Source: JAUIAI01 sp041396585 (lineage in GTDB: Bacteria; Pseudomonadota; Gammaproteobacteria; Burkholderiales; Burkholderiaceae_E). From it: a DNA stretch of 64,000 nucleotides. This document shows, one piece after another, positions 1 through 8,448 of this stretch. The notes beneath the pieces were generated by a model. It saw only the letters and a list, made by a program, of their open reading frames with translations, was not told the DNA's origin and made no database searches. The stretch lies in assembly GCA_041396585.1 (NCBI GenBank), contig JAWKYG010000006.1, positions 1-64,000 on the forward strand, given 5' to 3'. How positions within the stretch are numbered: the stretch's first letter is position 1; each line of letters starts with the position of its first letter. The position numbers were made by a program, and so were the translations under genes.

Positions 1-1
1 T

Positions 2-409
2 GAACTCGCGCGACGGGCCGCCGATGCCATGTGGGCAGAAGATCATGCCTCGAAGGCTCTTGGCATGGAGATCGAGGAGATCGGCCCGGGCCGCGCGGTG
101 ATTTCGATGTCGATCCGGGGCGATATGGTCAACGGACTCGGCGTCGCTCATGGCGGCTATGTGTTCCTGCTGGCCGACAGCACGTTCGCATTCGCATGCA
201 ATTCGCACAATCAGCGCACGGTCGCCGCCGGAGCCGAGATCCATTTCCTCGCCCCTTCCTTCCTTGGTGACCGCCTGAGCGCCACGGGCCAGGAGGTGCA
301 TCGCGCCGGGCGCAGCGGAATCTACGATGTCACTGTGCGCAATCAGGACGGAGCGCGGATCGCGGTGTTTCGCGGTCGATCGGCAACGATCAAAGGCCAG
401 CATGTCTGA
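2..409 (+). CDS. paaI: Hydroxyphenylacetyl-CoA thioesterase PaaI (5' partial)
   Basis: Hotdog-fold acyl-CoA thioesterase of the aerobic phenylacetyl-CoA pathway, which hydrolyses dead-end aryl-CoA thioesters in the cytoplasm. The reading frame is open to the window edge, so the N-terminus is missing. An internal ATG at 29 exists, but the residues before it (ELARRAADAM) resemble the usual PaaI leader helix, so that ATG is unlikely to be the start. Visible family features are the AHGG turn, the LADSTFAFACNS helix that carries the catalytic acidic residue, and a C-terminal VFRG strand. The length matches a protein of about 140 residues. The next gene is paaK, 174 bp downstream on the same strand, which supports the pathway assignment. 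Confidence 0.87.
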   Translation, partial: ELARRAADAMWAEDHASKALGMEIEEIGPGRAVISMSIRGDMVNGLGVAHGGYVFLLADSTFAFACNSHNQRTVAAGAEIHFLAPSFLGDRLSATGQEVHRAGRSGIYDVTVRNQDGARIAVFRGRSATIKGQHV

Positions 410-583
410 CGATTCCGGCAGGCTCGCATGCCGCTCGCGTGTGTCGCATGTACGGCATGCACGAGTGCCCCCGGCGAACGCGCTTTGGTTGCGATTCCTC
501 CAACGCGGATGGCAGTGGGCGTTGGATACTCCGATACACACGACCAACACACTGTCTGACGCGCGAACGAGGAGACACCATTC

Positions 584-1891
584 ATGAGCACTCGCCATTC
601 GGCCGGCGGATTCGAACTCGAGCCCATCGAAACGGCCAGCACCGACGAACTGCGGGCATTGCAGCTGAGCCGCATGCAGTGGAGCCTCGCGCATGCCTAT
701 GAGAACTCGTCGTTCTATCGTCGCAAGTTCGACGACGCCGGCGTACATCCTTCGCAGCTGAAATCGCTCGCCGATCTCGCCCGCTTCCCGTTCACGGTCA
801 AGACCGATCTGCGCGACAACTATCCGTTCGGCATGTTCGCGGTGCCACGCGAGCAGGTGGTGCGGATTCATGCCTCGAGCGGCACCACCGGCAAGCCCAC
901 CGTGGTCGGCTATACGCAGGGCGATATCGACACCTGGGCCGATCTGGTTGCACGCTCGATACGCGCCGGCGGCGCCCGCCCTGGCGATATTGTCCATGTC
1001 AGCTACGGCTACGGCTTGTTCACCGGCGGGCTCGGCGCCCACTATGGGGCGGAGCGCCTGGGCCTGACCGTCGTGCCCTTCGGTGGCGGGCAGACCGAAC
1101 GTCAGGTGCAGCTGATTCGCGATTTCGGCCCGCGCATCATCATGGTCACACCCAGCTACATGCTGGCGATGGCCGATGAGTTCGAGCGCCAGGGCGTGTT
1201 TGCCGCAGACAATCCGCTGGGCATCGGCATTTTCGGCGCCGAACCCTGGACGAACGAGATGCGTGCCGAGATCGAGGCCCGCCTCGGGATGGATGCGGTG
1301 GACATCTACGGTCTATCCGAGGTGATGGGGCCTGGTGTCGCGATGGAGTGCGTAGAAACCAAGGACGGCCCGACGATCTGGGAGGATCACTTCTATCCGG
1401 AAATCATCAATCCCGAGACCGGCGAGCCGGTGGCCGACGGTGAACTCGGCGAACTTGTGTTCACCTCGCTGACCAAACACGCGCTGCCGATCATCCGCTA
1501 CCGCACGCGCGACCTGACCCGGCTGCTGCCAGGCAGCGCACGCACCATGCGTCGGATGGAAAAGATCACCGGGCGCTCGGATGACATGATGATCATCCGT
1601 GGGGTGAATGTCTTTCCGACCCAGATCGAGGAGCTGATCCTGCGACAATCAGCTCTGGCGCCACACTATGTTTGCGAGCTACGGAAAAAGGGCCCGCTCG
1701 ACGTGTTGACGGTTCGCGTCGAAGCAAAGGCCGATGCAGACGGCGAGGCGGGAAGCGCGGCAGGCGCGGAACTCGCCCGACACATCAAGACTTTCATCGG
1801 GGTGAGTTGCGATATTGTGATCGAGCCAACCGGGACGATAGAACGCTCGATGGGCAAGGCGAAGCGGGTGCTGGATCTACGCAAGTCGTAG
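584..1891 (+). CDS. paaK: Phenylacetate-CoA ligase PaaK
   Basis: AMP-forming ligase that activates phenylacetate to phenylacetyl-CoA, the entry step of aerobic phenylacetate degradation. The 435-residue protein has the usual length. It shows the adenylate-forming P-loop ASSGTTGKPT near residue 98, the YGLSE aromatic/AMP-binding motif, the YRTRDL region and the C-terminal hinge GRSDDMMIIRGVNVFP, all typical of PaaK rather than general acyl-CoA synthetases. It lies downstream of paaI on the same strand and upstream of an acuI-type gene. The ring epoxidase genes paaABCDE are not visible and may lie left of the window. A GAGGAG-type ribosome binding site lies just before the ATG. Confidence 0.93.
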   Translation: MSTRHSAGGFELEPIETASTDELRALQLSRMQWSLAHAYENSSFYRRKFDDAGVHPSQLKSLADLARFPFTVKTDLRDNYPFGMFAVPREQVVRIHASSGTTGKPTVVGYTQGDIDTWADLVARSIRAGGARPGDIVHVSYGYGLFTGGLGAHYGAERLGLTVVPFGGGQTERQVQLIRDFGPRIIMVTPSYMLAMADEFERQGVFAADNPLGIGIFGAEPWTNEMRAEIEARLGMDAVDIYGLSEVMGPGVAMECVETKDGPTIWEDHFYPEIINPETGEPVADGELGELVFTSLTKHALPIIRYRTRDLTRLLPGSARTMRRMEKITGRSDDMMIIRGVNVFPTQIEELILRQSALAPHYVCELRKKGPLDVLTVRVEAKADADGEAGSAAGAELARHIKTFIGVSCDIVIEPTGTIERSMGKAKRVLDLRKS

Positions 1892-2040
1892 TCAACCGAT
1901 CGACCGCGCACCGCAGGTCGGCGCGCAAATTCCCTGACGCATGCGGGCATTACTGCCTGTCCCGCGTCGGGGCAGGCATTTCCGGCCGGGCGCGAGACCC
2001 GTGCGCCGGCGTAGTGAACCGACAACATCAAGGAGCCAAG

Positions 2041-3036
2041 GTGTTCAAAGCAATTTATCTGGAACAAGCCGACAAGCGGGTCGTGGCTTCGGTTCGCGAA
2101 CTGGACGATCAGACGCTGGTCGAGAACACGCCCGAAGCCGATGTCGTGATCGATGTCGAGTACTCGACGATCAACTACAAGGACGGCCTGGCCATTGCGC
2201 GTGGCGCGCCGGTGGTGCGCCGCTGGCCGATGGTTCCCGGCATCGATCTCGCCGGCGTGGTTCATGCGTCTGACAATCACCAGTTCAAGGCCGGAGATCG
2301 TGTCGTTCTCAATGGCTGGGGCGTCGGTGAAGGTCATTGGGGCGGTTTGTCGCAACGTGCACGGCTCAATGCGGATTGGTTGATTCCGCTGCCACAGGGC
2401 ATGGCATCTCGCCAGGCGATGGCCATTGGCACGGCAGGCTACACGGCAATGCTTTGCGTGATGCAGCTCCAGAGCAATGGCGTGCAGCCCGGCGACGGCG
2501 AGATCCTGGTCACGGGCGCCGCGGGCGGTGTCGGTAGTGTTGCGACCACATTGCTTGCTGCGCGCGGATATCGGGTGGTGGCCTCGACCGGCCGTCTCGA
2601 AGAATCCGAGTACCTGCGCGGACTCGGTGCTACCGAGGTGATTGACCGCGCCCAACTCTCGGCGCAGGGCAAACCCCTGCAACGCGAGCGTTGGGCGGGC
2701 GTGATCGATTCGGTGGGTTCCTACACGCTCGCGAACGCCTGCGCGCAGACCCGCTATCGTGGCACCGTGGTGGCCTGCGGGCTGGCACAGGGCATGGACT
2801 TTCCCGCCACCGTATCACCGTTCATTCTGCGCGGCGTGCGTCTGATCGGGGTCGATTCGGTGATGTGCCCGCGCGAGGATCGGCTGCAGGCCTGGCAGAA
2901 CCTGGCGCGCGAACTGCCAGCCGACAAGCTCGATCGCATCACCACCGAGATCGCTCTCGAGCAAGTCATCGAAAGCGCGGGCGCGATCCTCGGTGGTCGC
3001 ATTCGGGGCCGTCTGGTCGTCGATGTCAATGCCTGA
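2041..3036 (+). CDS. acuI: Acryloyl-CoA reductase / YhdH-type MDR oxidoreductase
   Basis: Zinc-independent medium-chain dehydrogenase/reductase, 331 residues, of the YhdH/AcuI family (NADPH-dependent acryloyl-CoA reductase). The YSTINYKDGLA segment, the FPxxPGIDLAG-like segment (here WPMVPGIDLAG), the Rossmann motif VTGAAGGVGSVA around residue 158 and the late LIGVDSV are family hallmarks. The start is the GTG at 2041, because AAGGAG lies about 5 nt upstream and homology begins there; the frame is open further upstream but that stretch overlaps paaK in another frame. The stop overlaps the start of the next gene, so the two are probably cotranscribed. The physiological substrate is inferred from family only. 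Confidence 0.88.
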   Translation: MFKAIYLEQADKRVVASVRELDDQTLVENTPEADVVIDVEYSTINYKDGLAIARGAPVVRRWPMVPGIDLAGVVHASDNHQFKAGDRVVLNGWGVGEGHWGGLSQRARLNADWLIPLPQGMASRQAMAIGTAGYTAMLCVMQLQSNGVQPGDGEILVTGAAGGVGSVATTLLAARGYRVVASTGRLEESEYLRGLGATEVIDRAQLSAQGKPLQRERWAGVIDSVGSYTLANACAQTRYRGTVVACGLAQGMDFPATVSPFILRGVRLIGVDSVMCPREDRLQAWQNLARELPADKLDRITTEIALEQVIESAGAILGGRIRGRLVVDVNA

Positions 3037-3625
3037 TGCCCCTACCCTGGTAAAGGCATTGCTGCTGGCCGCGGGGCGGGGCAGCCGCTTCGATCCGAGC
3101 GGACGCACCAGCAAGCTGCTGGCCGAGATCGACGGTACGCCGGTCGCCGTGCATGCGCTGCGGCGTCTGCTGGACGCGGGTCTGCCGGTGACGGCGGTGG
3201 TACGGGCACCCGGCCGGCTGGCTGACGCGCTGACGCACGCTGGTGCGCAGGTGCTCGTGTTCGCCGGGGCGCAGGAGGGGATGGGCGCGAGCCTCGCGCA
3301 CGGCATAGGCCAACTCTGCCATGGCGAAGACCCCCCTGATGCGATCCTCGTGGCACTCGCGGATATGCCCTCGATCAGTGCCAAGACGATCCGGGCACTG
3401 ATCGGTCGCATCGGGGAGAGGACACCCATTGTCGCCCCCTGCCACCAGGGCAGACGCGGTCACCCGGTGCTCTTTTGGCGGTCGCAGTTCGATGCGCTCA
3501 GCCAGCTATCGGGCGATCGCGGCGCGGCCGCATTGTTGCGCCAAGACAAGCCCGTCCTCGTCGAGGTCGATGATCCGGCTATCCTGATCGACATTGACGA
3601 ACCCGGTGATCTGCCCACGGGCTAG
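3029..3625 (+). CDS. MobA-like NTP transferase (MocA type)
   Basis: Small nucleotidyltransferase of the GT-A fold that transfers a nucleotide to a molybdopterin cofactor or a similar acceptor. The N-terminal LLLAAGRGSRF signature, a metal-binding LADMP motif and the RRGHPVLF segment fit the MocA/MobA-like group. The length of 198 residues is normal. Either ATG at 3023 or 3029 could be used; both overlap the end of acuI, implying translational coupling. No molybdoenzyme genes are adjacent, so the acceptor cofactor cannot be named from context. Confidence 0.8.
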   Translation: MPDAPTLVKALLLAAGRGSRFDPSGRTSKLLAEIDGTPVAVHALRRLLDAGLPVTAVVRAPGRLADALTHAGAQVLVFAGAQEGMGASLAHGIGQLCHGEDPPDAILVALADMPSISAKTIRALIGRIGERTPIVAPCHQGRRGHPVLFWRSQFDALSQLSGDRGAAALLRQDKPVLVEVDDPAILIDIDEPGDLPTG

Positions 3626-3679
3626 CCACGGAGCCAATGCGCACCGCAGCCGGCTCGCTCGTGCCACGGTCCGACCCCG

Positions 3680-5434
3680 ATGCCCAGCCCGATCCAATAC
3701 GAAATTTCCATCGCCGATGCGGCCGCGCACCTGTTCGAGGTGACGATTCGTATCGACCAGCCAGACCCGCATGGCCAAGTCTTGATGATGCCGGCCTGGA
3801 TTCCCGGCAGCTACCTGATACGTGACTTCGCCCGGCATGTGATCGATATCCAGGCCAGGGCCGGGCGCCGTTCGGTGAGCGTCGCGCGGACCGACAAACA
3901 GCGATGGCAGTGTGCGCCATGTGCGGGATCATTGCGGATTCGCTACCGCGTGTATGCGTGGGATCTCTCGGTGCGCGGTGCGCACCTGGACCAGACCCAC
4001 GCCTTTTTCAACGGCACCAGCGTCTTCATGCAGGTGTCTGGCCAGGAAGATTCTCCCTGCGCGGTGAGGATTCATCGGCCACGCCAGCGATGGGCGAGCC
4101 GCTGGCGCGTGGCGACGACCCTGCCACGCGACGGCGCCCCTGCCTGGGGGTTCGGTGACTATCTTGCCGGCGACTATGACGAATTGATCGATCATCCGGT
4201 CGAGATCGGCCGCTTTCGAGAGGTGTCGTTCGAGGCCGGCGGCGCCGAACATGTGTTTGTTCTGAGCGGCGCCGATGATGCCGATCTGCAACGCATCGGG
4301 CGCGATCTGAAACGCATCTGTGCAGCCCAGATCGCATTGTTCGAGCCGCGCGCGCGCCGTGCTCCCGTCAAGCGCTATCTGTTTCTCACGTATGCCACTG
4401 CCGATGGCTACGGCGGGCTCGAACATCGCTCGAGCACCGCCCTGATCTGTGCGCGAAATGATCTGCCGCATGCCACGATGACCGGCATTCCCGAACGGTA
4501 TCGCGGCTTTCTCGGCCTCTGCAGCCACGAGTATTTCCACACCTGGAATGTCAAGCGCATCAAACCGCAGGCCTTCGTGCCCTACCGGCTGGATCGTGAG
4601 AACCACACCCGGCTGCTGTGGGTTTTCGAGGGTTTCACCTCGTACTACGACGATCTGATGCTGGTGCGCAGCGGCGTGATCCCGCTCGCGGATTATCTGG
4701 ACGCGCTGGGCAAGGCGATCACCGGAGTGCTGCGCGGCCCCGGGCGCTTGCTGCAATCCGTAGCCGATTCCAGCTTCGATGCCTGGACGCGCTTTTACCG
4801 CCAGGACGAAAATGCGCCCAATGCGATCGTCAGCTACTACAGCAAGGGATCGGTGATCGCGCTCGCCCTGGATCTGACGATCCGCCGGCGAAGCGGCAAC
4901 CGACGCTCGCTCGATGATGTGATGCGATTGATGTGGCAACGTTTCGGCCGCGACTTCGAAAACACACCGCAGGGCGTGCCCGAGGAGGCGATGGCCGGCC
5001 TGATCCGCGAGGCCACCGGCGTCTCCGTGACCGCCGAGCTGCGTCGCTGGGTCGATGGCAATGAAGATCCGCCGCTGCGCAGACTGCTCGCGCAAGCCGG
5101 GATCAGACTCACCACCCAGGCCTGTGAGGATGGGCCGGTCTGGCTGGGCGCACGTTGCACGGAGGCGAACGGTGGTGTCAGGCTGACCCAGGTGCTGCAC
5201 GGCGGCAGCGCCCATCGCGGCGGCCTGTCGGCGGGTGATCTGGTGATCGCCATCGACGGGTTGCGCATCGACCGGCAGGCGACGCTGGATGCCTTGCTGG
5301 CACGGCGAAGCGCCGGTGAGCCGGTCACCGTCCATGTGTTTCGCGGCGACCGCCTGATGCCATTCGAACTCACGCTGCAAGCCCCGCCGCCAACCCGGGT
5401 GAAGCTCGCTCTGGCGACCGATCACACGCCTTGA
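3680..5434 (+). CDS. M61 family metallopeptidase with C-terminal PDZ domain
   Basis: Glycyl aminopeptidase-like protein of peptidase family M61, 584 residues. An N-terminal beta-sandwich (about 1-170) leads into the catalytic domain with zinc motif H283-E-Y-F-H287 followed by NVKRIKP, and a third ligand glutamate near residue 317 in FEGFTSYY. A PDZ domain occupies about residues 460-560 (GGSAHRGGLSAGDLVIAIDG). No signal peptide is visible, so the enzyme is probably cytoplasmic. It lies between a nucleotidyltransferase gene and pldA on the same strand; no functional link is evident. Confidence 0.9.
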   Translation: MPSPIQYEISIADAAAHLFEVTIRIDQPDPHGQVLMMPAWIPGSYLIRDFARHVIDIQARAGRRSVSVARTDKQRWQCAPCAGSLRIRYRVYAWDLSVRGAHLDQTHAFFNGTSVFMQVSGQEDSPCAVRIHRPRQRWASRWRVATTLPRDGAPAWGFGDYLAGDYDELIDHPVEIGRFREVSFEAGGAEHVFVLSGADDADLQRIGRDLKRICAAQIALFEPRARRAPVKRYLFLTYATADGYGGLEHRSSTALICARNDLPHATMTGIPERYRGFLGLCSHEYFHTWNVKRIKPQAFVPYRLDRENHTRLLWVFEGFTSYYDDLMLVRSGVIPLADYLDALGKAITGVLRGPGRLLQSVADSSFDAWTRFYRQDENAPNAIVSYYSKGSVIALALDLTIRRRSGNRRSLDDVMRLMWQRFGRDFENTPQGVPEEAMAGLIREATGVSVTAELRRWVDGNEDPPLRRLLAQAGIRLTTQACEDGPVWLGARCTEANGGVRLTQVLHGGSAHRGGLSAGDLVIAIDGLRIDRQATLDALLARRSAGEPVTVHVFRGDRLMPFELTLQAPPPTRVKLALATDHTP

Positions 5435-5468
5435 TGCCACGCCGCGATTGCCCGGGCGCAGCGACACC

Positions 5469-6542
5469 ATGCGGATGACGATCTTCTTCTTGGCGATGGG
5501 CTTGCCACTCATGGTGCTGGGCGCGCCGCCAGCGGCGTCGGCCTCCATGTCGGCCAGCGAGACCTGCCTGCTCGAGCACCTGCGGCATGCCGATGATGCC
5601 ACCACGGTCGCGGAACTTCGCACCGCCTGCGCGCGCCTGCCGGCGACATCGACTGACGCCGGCGGCCGCGATGCTGCCGCGCCGTCCGCCGCCGGTAAAG
5701 ACGCTCTCGCCACGACGGGCGAAGAGGCCTCGGGAACGCCGATCCAGCAACGCTTCGCCTCCGAGATCGCGCTGGCCATCGACCGGCTCGGATTCCTCCC
5801 TCATCGGCCCAACTATCTGATGCCGATCAGCTGGGCCGATGGTTTCTCGACCGACGAAAGCAGCTCGCGTTCGAACGAAATCGAGTTTCAGGTCAGCCTC
5901 AAGCTGCCCTTCACCCTGCCGGCCCTGCGAGGCCGCCCTGACCTGCCGGTGGTCTACTTCGCCTACACTGGCACCGCCTGGTGGCAGGCCTACGACCAGG
6001 ACCGCTCGGCCCCGTTTCGCGAGTACAACCATGCGCCCGAGTTGTTCGTTCAGTGGCCGTTGAACCGCCGCATCGGCGGTCTGACCGCGCGCCTCGTCGA
6101 CGCGGGTTTCGAGCATCAGAGCAATGGCCGCAGCGCGCCGCGATCGCGCAGCTGGAACCGCCTGTTCGCGCAGATCGATATCGACTACCGTGAGCGGTAT
6201 TGGGCCAGCCTGCGCACCTGGTGGCGTATTCCGGAGGATCCGAAGCCCTTCGAAGGGGCTGCCGCCGGTGATGATAATCCGGACATCAGTCGCTACCTGG
6301 GCTACGGCGCGCTTCGATTCGGTTACAGCAGCCGTGGGCTCAGCTGGAACATGTTGCTGCGCCACGGCCTGCGTCGCGGTGGCAAGGGCGCCCTGGAGTT
6401 CAATCTCAGCTACCCGACAGGCTTCAACCCGAAGACGCGCTGGTTACTTCGCTGGTTCGATGGCTACGGAGACAGCCTGGTCGACTACGACCGGCGGGTA
6501 CAAAGGATCGGGATCGGCCTGATGCTCAACGATTGGTATTGA
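5469..6542 (+). CDS. pldA: Outer membrane phospholipase A
   Basis: Outer-membrane phospholipase A1 that hydrolyses phospholipids misplaced in the outer leaflet. The first 24 residues form a signal peptide ending in PAASA. A 12-stranded barrel domain follows. The catalytic H216-x-S218-N-G and N230 (in SWNR) reproduce the His/Ser/Asn triad of the E. coli enzyme with the same 12-residue Ser-Asn spacing. The later NPDISRYLGYG and the C-terminal aromatic end (NDWY) are typical. The ATG at 5469 was chosen because it opens the signal peptide; a TTG at 5448 is in frame but less likely. It converges with mshM with only 8 bp between. Confidence 0.92.
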   Translation: MRMTIFFLAMGLPLMVLGAPPAASASMSASETCLLEHLRHADDATTVAELRTACARLPATSTDAGGRDAAAPSAAGKDALATTGEEASGTPIQQRFASEIALAIDRLGFLPHRPNYLMPISWADGFSTDESSSRSNEIEFQVSLKLPFTLPALRGRPDLPVVYFAYTGTAWWQAYDQDRSAPFREYNHAPELFVQWPLNRRIGGLTARLVDAGFEHQSNGRSAPRSRSWNRLFAQIDIDYRERYWASLRTWWRIPEDPKPFEGAAAGDDNPDISRYLGYGALRFGYSSRGLSWNMLLRHGLRRGGKGALEFNLSYPTGFNPKTRWLLRWFDGYGDSLVDYDRRVQRIGIGLMLNDWY

Positions 6543-6550
6543 GGACCGGC

Positions 6551-7495
6551 TCAGCCGCCGCGAACCCGCGCTCGCAGACGCCGCCAGATCCCGCGCCCGC
6601 GCTCGGCGCCCTGGGCCTGTCCAGGCTCGATATCTGCGGAGGCGGGAACGAGCTCTTTGCTCAGACCGAACTGAAACGCCACCTCAGGCAGCGCCTGCAT
6701 GACATGGCGGGCGCCGACCTGCGGCGCACAATCGACATAGGCGGCCAGCAGACACTTCTCGCCGAGAATGTTGACCCGCCGTGCGAGCCCCCTGGTATAT
6801 CGACTGATCAGCGCGACCGCCTGGTCATCGAAAAGGCTGCGGCGCGCGCCGGCGCGCATCAGCCGGAAATTCAGATAACGGCCGATCTCCTCGCTGCCCA
6901 TTGGCTTGAGCACGATGCGATTGCTGACGCGCTCACGCAGCGGTCGCAACGCCGGGCGCATCATCAGGGCATCCAGCTCAGGCTGACCGAACAAGACGAT
7001 CTGCAACAACTTGTGTACGCTCGTCTCGAGATTGGAGATCAGGCGGATCTCCTGCAGCGTCTGTTCAGGCATCTCGTGCGCTTCATCGACCAGCAGAACG
7101 ATCTGGCGCCCCCTGGCATGAAGTTCGATCAACCGCCGCTGCACGCGCTGGGACAGCGCCCCGGCAGGCAACCCGGAAATTGCGCCGAGGCCCAGTTCGT
7201 CGGCCATCGCCACCAATAATTCGTCACGCCCGATCGAGGGGTTCGAAATATAGATGAACGCCAGCCTGGCATTGGCGGCGGCCATCAGTTTGCGAGACAA
7301 CGTGGTCTTGCCCGTACCCACCTCACCGGTGACCATGGTGATGCCGTCACCATGCACCAGCGCATAGAGCAAGGCGTGCAACAACTCGCCACGCTCGGCG
7401 CCCGAGTAGAAGCACCCGACATCCGGCGTCAGCCGAAACGGCGGCTCGCTGAGCCCGAAATGGCCGAGATAGACCGGCGAACGTTGATCGACCAT
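6551..7495 (-). CDS. mshM: MshM/ExeA-like AAA ATPase
   Basis: AAA+ ATPase of the ExeA/GspA/MshM group, which in known systems assists secretin assembly and interaction with peptidoglycan. The N-terminal HFGLSEPPFRLTPD is the family signature. Walker A GEVGTGKTT is at residues 57-65 and Walker B LLVDEAHEM at about 130-138. At 314 residues it ends after the AAA module with no peptidoglycan-binding extension. Its start overlaps the stop of the ABC ATPase gene (TGATG), so the two are translationally coupled. They are transcribed divergently from the mshL operon, which supports a role in the same machine. Confidence 0.87.
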   Translation of the reverse strand: MVDQRSPVYLGHFGLSEPPFRLTPDVGCFYSGAERGELLHALLYALVHGDGITMVTGEVGTGKTTLSRKLMAAANARLAFIYISNPSIGRDELLVAMADELGLGAISGLPAGALSQRVQRRLIELHARGRQIVLLVDEAHEMPEQTLQEIRLISNLETSVHKLLQIVLFGQPELDALMMRPALRPLRERVSNRIVLKPMGSEEIGRYLNFRLMRAGARRSLFDDQAVALISRYTRGLARRVNILGEKCLLAAYVDCAPQVGARHVMQALPEVAFQFGLSKELVPASADIEPGQAQGAERGRGIWRRLRARVRGG

Positions 7496-8268
7496 CAGAC
7501 CGCGACCCCTTCATGGGCGTGCAGGCATGCCATGAACGCGCTCTCGAGATCCTGCTCCTGGTGCCGCGCCCGAAGCTCATCAGGCGCGCCGTCGAAGATC
7601 AGGTCGCCACGATTCAGGATCAGGACACGGTCACAGAGCAGATCGAGGTCATGCAACGCATGGGTGGTGAACAGCAGGGTACGGCCGCCACTTCTGAGGT
7701 CACGCAGGACATCACGCATCGTGATGCGCGCGACCGGATCGAGGCCGCTCATGGGTTCATCCAGCACGGTCAGCGGCGCATCGGCCAACACCACGATGGC
7801 GAGCCCGAGCTTCTGCAGCATGCCCTTCGAGTAACCGCGAACCGGCCTGGCCACGGCCTCCAGAGGAAACGCAAGCCGCTCCAGCACTGCGGTGCGCGCC
7901 GCCTGCGCATAGTTTTGGCCACGCAATCGGCCGAACAGGGTGATGACCTCGGCGCCGGTCATCTCCGGATTGGGCGAAAAGCGCTCGGGCAGGAAGGCCA
8001 GCTGCGCGCGAGCGCGGGGCAAGCGTGAGTCGATCCCGAACAGGTTCACTTCGCCAGAGTCGGCGCGCGAGAAGTCGAGGACGATCTTCAACAGGCTGGT
8101 CTTTCCAGCGCCGTTGGGGCCCAGAAGCGCCACCGATTCACCGGCCCGCACTTCGAAGCGAACCGCGTTCAGTGCACGGTGACCGCGGTAGGTCTTGACG
8201 AGGTTATGGCAGGCAAGCACCGGAACGCCTGCCAGCTCGGAACCGCTAGTTCTCTCCAAATCAGCCAT
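7495..8268 (-). CDS. ABC transporter ATP-binding protein
   Basis: Nucleotide-binding subunit of an ABC-2/CcmA-type exporter, 257 residues. Walker A GPNGAGKT is at residues 50-57, the signature is the exporter-type variant YSKGM, Walker B is LTVLDEPMSGLD and the switch histidine lies in FTTHAL. The ATG at 8268 is preferred over an in-frame GTG at 8295; neither has a strong ribosome binding site. No permease gene is adjacent. A candidate partner permease lies at the other end of the locus (20579-21361). Coupling to mshM suggests that it serves the pilus system rather than an unrelated substrate; this is inference. Confidence 0.85.
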   Translation of the reverse strand: MADLERTSGSELAGVPVLACHNLVKTYRGHRALNAVRFEVRAGESVALLGPNGAGKTSLLKIVLDFSRADSGEVNLFGIDSRLPRARAQLAFLPERFSPNPEMTGAEVITLFGRLRGQNYAQAARTAVLERLAFPLEAVARPVRGYSKGMLQKLGLAIVVLADAPLTVLDEPMSGLDPVARITMRDVLRDLRSGGRTLLFTTHALHDLDLLCDRVLILNRGDLIFDGAPDELRARHQEQDLESAFMACLHAHEGVAV

Positions 8269-8448
8269 CTGTCGCCAAGGTGTCGTGTTCCTCACTGCGA
8301 ACCAAGGAACTCGCCGGCCGAATCCCGGATATTGGCCTCAAAGGATCACGCGGATCTCCCGCATGATCGAACGATGCAGACCTGTGCGCCCCCGAAGGCG
8401 CGCGGGGATACGCCCACGCCTCGGTCATGCTAGCACTCTGAGAAATCG
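8269..8448. promoter_or_regulatory. Divergent intergenic region of the MSHA-type locus
   Basis: The 180 bp between the leftward ABC-ATPase/mshM pair and the rightward mshL operon must hold the promoters for both units. I see no strong sigma-70 hexamer pair and no convincing GG-N10-GC sigma-54 element. The start of mshL is preceded by a weak GAGAAA. Confidence 0.4.

Noticed and set aside
3929..5779. 616-residue open frame antisense to the M61 peptidase
   Set aside because: High GC makes long antisense frames common; no motif or ribosome site, and the plus-strand gene has clear catalytic residues.
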